From UBA9676 sp036522155 (GTDB lineage Bacteria > Actinomycetota > Actinomycetes > Streptosporangiales > Streptosporangiaceae), in NCBI GenBank assembly GCA_036522155.1, contig DATDGI010000333.1:1-29287 (forward strand): a stretch of 29,287 nt of DNA, given 5' to 3'. Shown one piece after another: positions 8,889 to 16,056 of the stretch (its first letter is position 1; every line of letters begins with the position of its first letter). The position numbers and the translations under genes were made by a program. The notes under the pieces were generated by a model, which made no database searches, was not told where the DNA came from, and worked only from the letters and a program-made list of their open reading frames with translations.

Positions 8889-8910
8889 GGGAGCCAAGCG
8901 GGGAGCCAAG
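8889..8910 (+). repeat. 12-bp-spaced tandem pair beside tRNA-Arg
   Basis: GGGAGCCAAG occurs at 8889 and 8901, a 12-bp period, about 40 bp downstream of tRNA-Arg. The unit is the same as that beside tRNA-Ala and is placed the same way relative to the tRNA 3' end. Inferred integrase arm-type site. Confidence 0.65.
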
Positions 8911-8994
8911 CGTCAGCAACCGGCCACGGAGGCCAACCGAACGGCCCTGCCCGTGCAGGTAAGCGGGAATCCTCACGTTCTGTGACAGCCAGCC

Positions 8995-9594
8995 GTGCCC
9001 GGGCAGCGCCGTGCCATCGTTGCGCTGCCACCGGCGGCAGTGGGGCATCCTGTGCAGGTGCACGCAGGCAGGTCTTTCGATGGCGAGGTGTTTGCCGCCA
9101 CGGACGTGCACTACCTGCCCTCCGGCGGGGCCCGGGCGGTCGCGGTCGTGGCCGCCGATGCCGCTTTCTGCCATCTGCTGGCTGACCGTATCGAACTGGT
9201 AGCGGAGGTACGGCCGTACGTGCCGGGCCAGTTCTACCTGCGCGAGCTGCCGCCGCTGCATGCGGTCCTGGACGGGCTGGAAGGGCTGAGGCTGCTGATC
9301 ATCGACGGGTACGCCGATCTGGACCCCGCAGGCCGGCCCGGCCTGGGCGCCTACGCCCAGGCCGAGTTCGGCGTGCCGGTCGTCGGCGTGGCCAAGACAG
9401 CCTTCCGCACCGCCATCCACGCCGTGCCGGTGATACGCGGGGAACGCTCCACCCGGCCGCTGTTTGTCACCGCCGCCGGGATGCCCTGCCAGGACGCCGC
9501 GGACCTGGTCCGCGGCATGGCTGGGCGCTACCGGCTGCCCGATGCACTCCGCCGCGCCGACGCCCTTGCCCGCGGCCACCCGCCCAGCTCGTGA
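8995..9594 (+). CDS. Endonuclease V family protein
   Basis: Up to 199 residues, resembling endonuclease V (Nfi), which nicks DNA or RNA 3' to deaminated bases such as inosine. Family landmarks in order are FAATDVHYL (first metal Asp), EVRPYVPGQFYLRELP (the PYVPG wedge and catalytic Glu), LLIIDGYADLDPAGRPGLG (second Asp, where most homologues read DGHG), VPVVGVAKTAF, and the tail GRYRLPDALRRADALA. His of DGHG is Tyr here. Several in-frame GTG codons make the start uncertain (8995, 9040 or 9052 are possible); the protein is slightly short. It is the first gene inside the tRNA-Arg junction, and its 3' end is duplicated near 28.3 kb. Confidence 0.85.
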   Translation: MPGQRRAIVALPPAAVGHPVQVHAGRSFDGEVFAATDVHYLPSGGARAVAVVAADAAFCHLLADRIELVAEVRPYVPGQFYLRELPPLHAVLDGLEGLRLLIIDGYADLDPAGRPGLGAYAQAEFGVPVVGVAKTAFRTAIHAVPVIRGERSTRPLFVTAAGMPCQDAADLVRGMAGRYRLPDALRRADALARGHPPSS

Positions 9595-9654
9595 CGCCTC
9601 GCCACCCCAAGCGCCCACCGCGGCAAAGAGCGCGTTCGGTTCAGGCAGGGGTGG

Positions 9655-10197
9655 TTACTCATGGTCTGCCTGGCGTTCGGTGGCGCGGGCGGTCAGGTGC
9701 CGGTAGAGCAGCGGGAGCACCTGCAGGTCTTTGGGGCGGCCCGCTGATTCCTTGGACCGGATCACGTCGGCTAGGTCGGCGACCACGACCTTGACGTCCC
9801 CGACGCGAAGGCGGTGAGCGCCGGGCGCAAGCTGGGCGTAGCCGGCGGCAAAGCCGGCCGGGTGGAATGAGATATCGAACTCGCCGTCGGCGCAGATCAG
9901 ATTCCACACCTCGGCCGCGGCCAGCGAGGTGGCGTCGTGACCGAAAGGCAGCCCGCGTGGTTCGGCTTGGGTGCGGATCCGCGCACCCAAGCCGGTCAGG
10001 GCCCGTGACAGCCGGGCCAGGTTGCCGGCGCTGGCATCGGGGGTGATGCCGATAGCGCGGGTCGCCGGGATAGGAGCCCGCTGGGCGATGGCCGCGAACG
10101 CGCCGATCACGACGTAGCGGACCTCATGCCGGTTGAGCGCGGCCACGATGGCCGCTGGGCTGAACGATGACCCGCCCGGCTCCTCCGGTTCCCTCAC
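9655..10197 (-). CDS. Nucleotidyltransferase-fold protein, DxD motif lost (partner of XRE gene)
   Basis: 180-residue protein resembling AbiEii/MNT-like nucleotidyltransferase proteins. The segment RYVVIGAFAAIAQRAPIPATRAIGITPDAS (about 27-56) aligns with the usual GG-A-xxxG-R-TxDIDI core, followed by NLARLSRALTGLGARI. The two Asp expected in TRDIDI are Ala48 and Gly50, so metal-dependent transfer looks unlikely. Later blocks FDISFHPAGF and VADLADVIRSKESAGRPKDLQVLPLL are typical of this family. The GTG start overlaps the XRE stop (GTGA), so the genes are coupled. The pair resembles a toxin-antitoxin or regulator-effector unit; the function is inferred. Confidence 0.75.
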   Translation of the reverse strand: MREPEEPGGSSFSPAAIVAALNRHEVRYVVIGAFAAIAQRAPIPATRAIGITPDASAGNLARLSRALTGLGARIRTQAEPRGLPFGHDATSLAAAEVWNLICADGEFDISFHPAGFAAGYAQLAPGAHRLRVGDVKVVVADLADVIRSKESAGRPKDLQVLPLLYRHLTARATERQADHE

Positions 10198-10541
10198 GCG
10201 ACGTCCTCAGCCGGCGCCGCCTCACGCCAGGCCTGAAGCTGGCGGTCGCGGCCGCGCCGCTCCGCCTCGGAGCGGCCAGCTTCCAGCCCGGCCAGGATGT
10301 CATCGTGCGGATCGTAGGCGGCCAGGTGCAGCCGCAGATCGAACCCCGCAGCGCGCAGCAGCCGCAGCAGCGTCGCGAGCGTGGGCTGCCGCTGATCACG
10401 CTCATAGGCGGAGATCATCGTGACCGGGACGCCAGCACGCCCGGCCAGCTCCCGCTGGGTCAGGCCGGCTTTCAGCCGGGCCAGCTGCACCAGCGCCGAC
10501 GATAGCGACGGCAGCGGCCCGGCACCCACCGGCTGTGTCAT
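10194..10541 (-). CDS. XRE-family helix-turn-helix regulator
   Basis: 115-residue protein with a Cro/C1 HTH at about residues 15-70 (LARLKAGLTQRELAGRAGVPVTMISAYERDQRQPTLATLLRLLRAAG), followed by a charged helical tail. Start ATG at 10541 lies inside a perfect inverted repeat (10537-10558); a longer frame to 10637 is unsupported. The operator over the start codon suggests autorepression, as in XRE-led toxin-antitoxin operons, and a largely leaderless transcript. It overlaps the nucleotidyltransferase-fold gene by four bases. Confidence 0.85.
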   Translation of the reverse strand: MTQPVGAGPLPSLSSALVQLARLKAGLTQRELAGRAGVPVTMISAYERDQRQPTLATLLRLLRAAGFDLRLHLAAYDPHDDILAGLEAGRSEAERRGRDRQLQAWREAAPAEDVA

Positions 10542-10558
10542 AACACAATCGTTATGAC
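10537..10558. promoter_or_regulatory. Perfect 8-bp inverted repeat, likely XRE operator
   Basis: GTCATAAC, a 6-base spacer, then GTTATGAC. It is AT-rich against GC-rich surroundings, and the start codon of the XRE gene lies in the left arm. Probable autoregulatory operator overlapping the promoter and translation start. Confidence 0.7.
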
Positions 10559-10690
10559 TTAATCGGCTGGATGGGTAACCAGGCGCCGGCCCCGGAGCAC
10601 CGGCAACCAGCCAGCCCACCACCCGGGCTGGCTTCAAACCCCGTGACAGCTCGCCAAACGCTGATGTGAGGGCGTGTATTGCCGGCTACT

Positions 10691-11380
10691 TTATGCGTGG
10701 GCCTGCAGGGCCTTCTGAGCTCTCCGGGCTGCCTGGGCGGCATGCTTGCGGACACGCGGGTCGGCGTGGCTGCCGGCTATGTGAAGCAAGGTAGGCAGTG
10801 CCTGTTCATTGCCGACTGCGCGGCGCAGGGCTGACATCGCATGCAGGGCCACGTCCGGGTCGTGGCACAAGCTGGGAAGGGCGGCGCAGATGCCGGGCTG
10901 GCGGCGGAAGCGCCACAGTGAGTAGACAATCATCTGGCGTGCCGCCCCGAAGCGTGCGTCCACGGCGAGCGCGAGCATCTCAGCGGCGTGGCTGTTGCCG
11001 GCGGCTGCCGCGATGGCGTTGCCGAGTTGCCACCCAGTGCCGAGGGGGTACTGCGCCGCCCACCGCCGGAACGCGGTGATCAGGGCAGGCACAGCGGGCC
11101 CGGACCAGGCAGCGGCCAGATGCCCGGCCACCGCCTCCACTGCGTGCGGGTCTGCCAATGATGGCAGCATCCGCACCAGCACAGGCATGGCGGCCCGGGC
11201 ATCGAAGGCAGACGGCCCGAAGCGGCTGGTGTCATTGACGAAACGGCCGAAGTCCCCGGCACCAGCCACTCCGGCGTCGGTCAGCGCCGACCGCAGATGC
11301 TGGATCTCGCCCGTCTGCCGCACGCGCCAAGCATGCCGCACCGGGCAATCAGCAGCCAGCCCGGACTCTGACAGCGGCAT
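10691..11380 (-). CDS. HEAT/ARM-repeat-like protein
   Basis: 229 residues, mostly alanine-rich paired helices with HEAT-like spacing: PVLVRMLPSLADPHAVEAVAGHL, VPALITAFRRWAAQ, AAARQ-like helices, ALPSLCHDPDVALHAMSALRRAVG, ALPTLLHIAGSHADPRVRKHAAQAARRA. Such solenoids usually bind other proteins or nucleic acid. No catalytic motif is visible. The ATG at 11380 is the longest start; later starts are possible. It stands alone between the XRE operon and the methyltransferase. The 25109 protein is also solenoid-like but I see no close sequence match. Confidence 0.6.
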   Translation of the reverse strand: MPLSESGLAADCPVRHAWRVRQTGEIQHLRSALTDAGVAGAGDFGRFVNDTSRFGPSAFDARAAMPVLVRMLPSLADPHAVEAVAGHLAAAWSGPAVPALITAFRRWAAQYPLGTGWQLGNAIAAAAGNSHAAEMLALAVDARFGAARQMIVYSLWRFRRQPGICAALPSLCHDPDVALHAMSALRRAVGNEQALPTLLHIAGSHADPRVRKHAAQAARRAQKALQAHA

Positions 11381-11447
11381 GACCGGATGGTTCTTGGGTG
11401 CGCATACGGGGGGTGATCTATCCGGTGGCTGCGGTTTGAATCTCGCG

Positions 11448-12089
11448 TTACCGCACTAGACCAACAACGTCCCAGTCCCGGGCGTGGCGCCGGAATGCGA
11501 CAGTCATGCCCTCGGACTCCGCGGCGCGGGCCATGCCCTGCGGCGGGTGGATGAAGACCCGGAAGTCATTGCGAGTGAACCATCGGTAGAGGTTCTCGGT
11601 GCCGAACTGGGCGCGGTTGATGGCGTTGGCTGCCGGGTGGCTGTAGGCCAGGGTCTTGCGGGCGTGGCCGGCCGCGGCTGTGAGCAGCGCGGCATAGTCT
11701 GGATAGCAGCACACGACGCGGTGCAGTACGACGACATCCGCAGGCTCGACCTCGCCGGGCGCCTGTGCGATGTCGAGGAATCGGCGTGTGACCTGGTCTG
11801 TCATCCCGGCCTCGTCGAGCAGGCGGGCCGCCTCGGCCTCGTAGTTCTGTGAGATCTCCAGGTTGGTCACATGTGAGGCGCCCCGGCGAAGCAGCTCGAC
11901 CTGGAGTTGCCCGACGCCGCCGCCGATCTCCAGGACCGTGGCGCGCTCAATCCCCCGCGAGGCGACGAAGTCGGCAATCCCCTGCGCCGCCGGGGTCAGG
12001 CCCCGCCGTTGATAGCGCTTCGTCTGACGTCGCGCGAAGCGGCCGGAAAAGACCGACTGATAATCGTCCGGATCGCAGCACTCGGGCAC
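11448..12089 (-). CDS. Class I SAM-dependent methyltransferase
   Basis: 213-residue methyltransferase with motif I VLEIGGGVGQLQVELLRRGA (about 52-71), acidic motif II (VTNLEIS), and the post-motif segment VVVLHRVVCCYPDYAALLTAAAGHARKTLAYSHP. The N-terminal CCDPDDYQSVFSGRFARRQTKRYQRRGL is distinctive. Length and motifs suggest a small-molecule methyltransferase; the layout recalls Mg-protoporphyrin methyltransferase-like proteins, but the substrate is not determinable. The gene appears complete. Confidence 0.85.
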   Translation of the reverse strand: MPECCDPDDYQSVFSGRFARRQTKRYQRRGLTPAAQGIADFVASRGIERATVLEIGGGVGQLQVELLRRGASHVTNLEISQNYEAEAARLLDEAGMTDQVTRRFLDIAQAPGEVEPADVVVLHRVVCCYPDYAALLTAAAGHARKTLAYSHPAANAINRAQFGTENLYRWFTRNDFRVFIHPPQGMARAAESEGMTVAFRRHARDWDVVGLVR

Positions 12090-12249
12090 GGGGTCAGTAT
12101 CTCCCTCAGCGCTGCCCTCGGGGATGAACGCCCGGTCATGCTGCTCACCGCAGGGCCGATCGCGGCATGTGAGTATGACATGACCCAGCTCGCAGAGACC
12201 CTATAGCTGGTTATTGCGTCGCTCTCGACTGCGAGGGAGACATTCGCCT

Positions 12250-12894
12250 GTGGTAGTAGTGATCGGTGACTGTGCTGACATGTGGGGCCTGCTCGGTACC
12301 GTGGGCGAGGGCAATGGGATCGTGGAGGGCGCAGTGAATGTTATTGGGGCCGTAACAGCTGGGGCCGCAGGGCTCGCCGCTGTTCTCGCTGGCGTCAATC
12401 TACATGTGTCTGGCCGACGCGAACTAAACAAGTGGACCCGTGAGGCTCTCGTCGAAACATTCGTAGTGTTTCTTGAGGCCAGCTTCGCTCACAATCGCGC
12501 CTGCTGGACTGCTGAGGAAATTCCGCCAGCGGACGTGGGGCCAGCCAGCCTCAGCGCCGCTGTCGTGGCCGCGCACGACCTGGAAACCGATACCCTCACC
12601 CGGCTTCGGCTGCTGGCTCCATCGCGGGTCGTGACAGCTGCAGAGGCGCTGCACGAAGCGGAGCACAAGCTCGCTGAGGCATGCTTCATGCGCCCGCCAC
12701 CGTCGGCGGAAGCTCTTGACAACGCCCGAGTGCCGGTGCGCCGCGCGCGTGCGGCGTTCTTGGAGTCCGCGAGGTCCACCTTGCGCCTTCGCGACACTGC
12801 TGCGATTGGTCACCGTCACCACGACACCCGGTGGGCCGCCATGGTCCAGGGATCTAATGATCAAGCGAGCTCGCAAGGAACCAACAATCACTGA
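12250..12894 (+). CDS. Unknown protein with N-terminal membrane helix
   Basis: 214 residues from the GTG at 12250, which has GAGGGAGA (12232-12239) about ten bases upstream; a frame from 12214 is less likely. A hydrophobic Gly/Ala/Val-rich helix at about residues 27-50 (VEGAVNVIGAVTAGAAGLAAVLAGVNL) probably anchors it. The cytoplasmic remainder is helical and charged (RRELNKWTREALVETFVVFLEASF ... ALHEAEHKLAEACF ... RRARAAFLESARSTLRL) and could form coiled coils. No catalytic motif is seen and I do not recognise the family. GC content is lower than in its neighbours. Confidence 0.65.
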   Translation: MVVVIGDCADMWGLLGTVGEGNGIVEGAVNVIGAVTAGAAGLAAVLAGVNLHVSGRRELNKWTREALVETFVVFLEASFAHNRACWTAEEIPPADVGPASLSAAVVAAHDLETDTLTRLRLLAPSRVVTAAEALHEAEHKLAEACFMRPPPSAEALDNARVPVRRARAAFLESARSTLRLRDTAAIGHRHHDTRWAAMVQGSNDQASSQGTNNH

Positions 12895-12991
12895 CCGGCA
12901 GTCATCGTCTCCGTCTGGCTAAGGGAACAAAGACTCCGCTGTCGGCGGCAAATGAGTGCGATCTCGCGGCAGTCTCAACCGGCCAGTTCCT

Positions 12992-13642
12992 TTACTCAGA
13001 TGTCGTGTCGGCTTCGTAGATACGGCGCTTGAGCAGCTCCTCAGCTTGCGCTCGATCGACATTCACGTCGAACCAGGTGCGGTCACCCCGGAGTCGGGGA
13101 TCATCGAGGCGAACAGCGACCCATGTGAATGCGCCGGTCAGTACTTCCGCCTTGCGCGCCGGCGCGCGGACAAACAAGGCGAACACCACGGCTAGGGCGG
13201 CGCGCCTGACGATCAGGGTCTCCGGATCGGTCGGCGACCGGACGCCGGCGGTCAGGAACACTGGCTCATCGATGATCTTCACCCACTCCAGTACCGATCC
13301 TGGCACCTGGCCCGCCAGAATCGCCTGGAGCTGGCCGCGGACCGACGCGGCAGGCGTGTCCGGCAGCCAGCCCAGCCAGTGATCGGGAGCCTCCAGCCGG
13401 GCGAAGTCATCGCGGATCGGTCCGTGTCCGGGATTGCGGGCGTACTCGCCGGTGGGCCGGCCATCCGGACCCACTGCGAAGCCGCCGATGATTGCCTCGG
13501 CGGGCACGTAGCCGTCGGGGTTGCTGACCATGGAGCCGTCGATCTCATACACCCAGCCGCCGGGATGAGCGGCAGCTTCCGCCGCAAGGTGTGCTGGCAT
13601 CGTGCGCCGCTCCATCGGCCACCGCGGTTGCTGGTCGGTCAT
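12992..13642 (-). CDS. Hypothetical protein (HPGGWVYEIDG type)
   Basis: 216-residue soluble protein of unknown function. A distinctive N-terminal region reads AAHPGGWVYEIDG followed by NPDGYVPAEAIIGGFAVGPDGRPTGEY, a motif style I associate with small proteins on actinomycete mobile elements. A possible inactive helical part lies in the middle (ETLIVRRAALAVVFALFVRAP) and the C-terminus ends WFDVNVDRAQAEELLKRRIYEAD. The start ATG at 13642 has no rival. No operon partner is evident. Confidence 0.6.
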   Translation of the reverse strand: MTDQQPRWPMERRTMPAHLAAEAAAHPGGWVYEIDGSMVSNPDGYVPAEAIIGGFAVGPDGRPTGEYARNPGHGPIRDDFARLEAPDHWLGWLPDTPAASVRGQLQAILAGQVPGSVLEWVKIIDEPVFLTAGVRSPTDPETLIVRRAALAVVFALFVRAPARKAEVLTGAFTWVAVRLDDPRLRGDRTWFDVNVDRAQAEELLKRRIYEADTTSE

Positions 13643-14174
13643 GGTCGCGCAGCCTAGCCACCCGGGTCAGCTGCCGCCACCGGTGCCGCGGCTCGATGGG
13701 AATGTCGGCGTATCGGGCGTAGGGCGAAGCCCGGTCCTCGTGCCTGACCGGATCCCCGCAACCACTGATCGCCCAGTGGAGCGACAGCCAGGCCCATCGC
13801 GGCGAGTGTGCCCGCTCATCGGCATGAGTGAGCATTACTTGGCGGCTCGTGGGCTGTCCCGATACCCTTCGTGTCGCCTTGGCCAAGCTCGCCATTATGC
13901 CGCGGGCCGGTGGGCCTGACCCGTGAGCGCCCTGTGCGTCGTCTCCCAGGCGGACTGGGTGACGAACGGCCTGGACGTGGCAGGGAGGTATGGCAAAGCT
14001 CGTCCCCGTAGGCATCGGCGCGGGCCCAATCCCGTTGTCTCGCTTGCACCCGGCCCCGTGGCCCCGGCCAGGGACAAGTCTTATCCGCTGGCTCGAGGGC
14101 TGTAGTCCTTGCCGATTTGAGGGGTTCGGCGCCGCGTTCGGTCGCCCGGCCTGTTACGAAGAGTGCGGGATCTT
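13643..14174. other. Non-coding stretch before the displaced tRNA-Arg half
   Basis: About 530 bases with several open frames on both strands, none with recognisable protein character or a ribosome binding site. It most likely represents decayed element sequence leading into the attachment relic at 14175-14344. Confidence 0.5.
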
Positions 14175-14196
14175 GGGGAGCCAAACGGGGAGCCAA
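14175..14196 (+). repeat. 12-bp-spaced tandem pair upstream of displaced tRNA-Arg half
   Basis: GGGGAGCCAA at 14175 and 14187, 12-bp period. Here the pair lies about 105 bp before the half-tRNA instead of after it, as expected for the opposite arm at an attR-type junction. Same unit as at 1595, 8889 and 28302. Confidence 0.65.
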
Positions 14197-14301
14197 CAGC
14201 CGCAGGCACCGGGCGATGCTGGGCTATATACAGCCCGAGTCTGTGCAGCTAGACGCCATGTCAGGCCCCAGACAGCACCGCCTGGCGACCCCATGGAAGT
14301 G

Positions 14302-14344
14302 CCTCCTAAACAGTAGGCCGCAGGTTCGAATCCTGCTCGGGGCG
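14302..14344 (+). other. attR-type relic: displaced 3' half of a tRNA-Arg(CCT)
   Basis: The sequence runs from the anticodon loop (CTCCTAA) to the acceptor strand TCGGGGC plus discriminator G, identical in acceptor to tRNA-Arg at 8778. It has T stem GCAGG/CCTGC in place of GCGCG/CGCGC and one base change in the anticodon stem (ACAGT for GCAGT). No 5' half precedes it, so it cannot be a functional tRNA. It probably is the original 3' half pushed aside by integration. Confidence 0.7.
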
Positions 14345-14411
14345 CCCAGCGAATCCGCAGGTAGACGGCCAGACGGCGGCTCTGGTGACAATCATCAAGA
14401 CGCCGACCGGC

Positions 14412-15888
14412 GAGGATGTCCCGGCCTTCGTAGAACTTGAGAGTGGCGGTCCCCCGCCCGTGGCCTGCCAGGTGGTAGGTGTCGGGCAACTGCCAAGTCA
14501 TCCGGCGAAGGAAGGGGACCGCCGTGAGCAACACCTACCAGAAAGAGCGTCGTCGTGCCCAGCCTGACTTGTGTCCGGGCGAGGTCGTGGTGCCGGAGCA
14601 GGTGATGGTGTCGATGGCTGAGATCGCCGAGTCGGCGAAGGAGGGCTTGCTGGCCCTGGCCGTGGGCACTGGCCTGCAGGTGATGGCGGCGATGTTCGAC
14701 GAGGACGCCGGGCGGCTGTGCGGGCCGGACGGCAAGCACAACCCCGTCCGGGCGGGGTACCGGCACGGTAGCGGGGACGGGTCGGTCACCCTGGGCGGGC
14801 GGCGTATCCCGGTGATGCGGCCGCGGGTGCGGGCCGCTGATGGGTCCGGGGAGCTGCACCTGCCCAGTTACGACCTGTTCAGCAGCACCGAGATCCTGGG
14901 CCGGCTGGCGATGGAGAAGATGCTCGCTGGCCTGTCGTCGCGCCGCTACACCGCCGGGCTGGAGCCGGCCGGGCAGGCGGTGGAGAACACGGCCGCATCG
15001 ACGTCGAAGTCGGCGGTGTCGCGCCGGTTCGTCGCCGCGACCGGGACCGCGCTGGAGCAGCTGATGAGCCGTGACCTGTCCGGCCTGGACCTGGTCGCGT
15101 TCATGGCCGACGGCGTGCACTTCGGCGAGCACACCTGCGTGGTCGCGCTCGGCATCGGCATCGACGGGACCAAGCACCCGCTGGCCATCGAGGAAGGCTC
15201 CACCGAGAACGCCACCCTGGTCACCGGTTTGATCACCGGGCTGCGGGAGCGCGGCCTGGACGTCACCCGGCCGGTCCTGGCCGTGCTCGACGGGTCGACG
15301 GCGCTGTCGCGCGCGGTGAAGGACGTGTTCGACAAGCCGCTGATTCAACGATGTCAGCAGCACAAGATCAGGAATGTCCGGGACAGGCTGCCCGAGCGGC
15401 TCCGCGCGGTGACGGAAAAGCGGATGCGCCAGGCCTACCACGCCGAGTCCGCGCTGAAAGCCGAAGCCGGGCTGCAAGCGCTGGCCCGCGAGCTGGATAA
15501 GACCCATCCCGGTGCCGCCGCGTCGCTGCGCGAGGGCATGGCCGAGGCGCTGACCATCCTGCGCCTGGACGTGCCGCCCACCCTGGCGCGCACGCTGCGC
15601 TCGACCGACCCGATCGAGTCCATGATCGAGATCTGCCGGGAGCACGCCAAGAACGTCAAGCGCTGGCGGGACAGAACCATGGCGCTGCGCTGGTGCGCCG
15701 CGGGCATGCTCGAGGCCGGCCACCAGTTCCGCCGCGTCAACGGCCACCTGCACCTGCAGAAACTTCGCGCCGCGCTCGACGCGTCATTCACCGGGACTGT
15801 CAGCGCCGTGAGCCAGAATGAGGATCAGAAAGTGGCCTGATGATCACCGGGACCGCCACCGAAGTTCCACGGGACTCGGGACAACCTC
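14412..15888 (+). mobile_element. IS256-family insertion sequence, copy A (complete)
   Basis: 1477 bp with imperfect inverted ends of about 40 bp: left end GAGGATGTCCCGG with GAACTTGAGAGTGGCGGTCCC further in, right end (reverse complement) GAGGTTGTCCCG with GAACTTCGGTGGCGGTCCC. It is flanked by the 8-bp duplication CGACCGGC at 14404-14411 and 15889-15896, the size expected of this family. One intact transposase gene lies inside. Copy B at 23600 is closely related but not identical. It has landed between the tRNA-Arg relic and the tRNA-Ile relic. Confidence 0.93.
14524..15840 (+). CDS. IS256-family transposase (copy A)
   Basis: 438-residue DDE transposase from GTG 14524, with GGAAGGGGA a few bases upstream. 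Catalytic Asp are in FMADGVHFGEH and VLAVLDGSTALSRAV, and the Glu is in RSTDPIESMIE, the IS256 signature region; KRWRDRTMALRWCAAGMLEA marks the C-terminal domain. The frame is full length without stops and the element ends are intact, so it may be active. Confidence 0.95.
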   Translation: MSNTYQKERRRAQPDLCPGEVVVPEQVMVSMAEIAESAKEGLLALAVGTGLQVMAAMFDEDAGRLCGPDGKHNPVRAGYRHGSGDGSVTLGGRRIPVMRPRVRAADGSGELHLPSYDLFSSTEILGRLAMEKMLAGLSSRRYTAGLEPAGQAVENTAASTSKSAVSRRFVAATGTALEQLMSRDLSGLDLVAFMADGVHFGEHTCVVALGIGIDGTKHPLAIEEGSTENATLVTGLITGLRERGLDVTRPVLAVLDGSTALSRAVKDVFDKPLIQRCQQHKIRNVRDRLPERLRAVTEKRMRQAYHAESALKAEAGLQALARELDKTHPGAAASLREGMAEALTILRLDVPPTLARTLRSTDPIESMIEICREHAKNVKRWRDRTMALRWCAAGMLEAGHQFRRVNGHLHLQKLRAALDASFTGTVSAVSQNEDQKVA

Positions 15889-15901
15889 CGACCGGCGCCG
15901 A

Positions 15902-15918
15902 CGTGCCCGTTGCGTGCC
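15902..15918 (+). repeat. 11-bp-spaced CGTGCC tandem pair
   Basis: CGTGCC at 15902 and 15913. The surrounding 25 bases resemble 28107-28133, where the same pair follows a Lys-like half site. Likely an arm site of yet another integrase; this copy now adjoins the IS256 insertion. Confidence 0.45.
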
Positions 15919-16011
15919 GATCAGGCAGTCACTTGAGGTCAATCATAGGCAGCCAGGAGCACACCAACCTGGACAGAGCTGCGAGCACGCGGGTGGCCCG
16001 GAGCGAGACAG

Positions 16012-16056
16012 TCTGATAAGGAAGAGGTCCCTGGTTCAAGTCCAGGTAGCCCCACC
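16012..16056 (+). other. Attachment core: 3' half of tRNA-Ile(GAT)
   Basis: The sequence begins at the anticodon loop (CTGATAA, anticodon GAT), then has a T arm CCTGGTTCAAGTCCAGG and acceptor strand TAGCCCC followed by ACC. No matching 5' half lies upstream, so it is an attachment relic and not a gene. The integrase C-terminus (minus strand) is read through this core. A partial partner is at 22707. Confidence 0.75.

Noticed and set aside
13545..14196. Overlapping minus-strand frames of 156 and 126 residues
   Set aside because: No ribosome binding site, no recognisable motif, and composition like translated GC-rich non-coding DNA; they also run over the arm pair.
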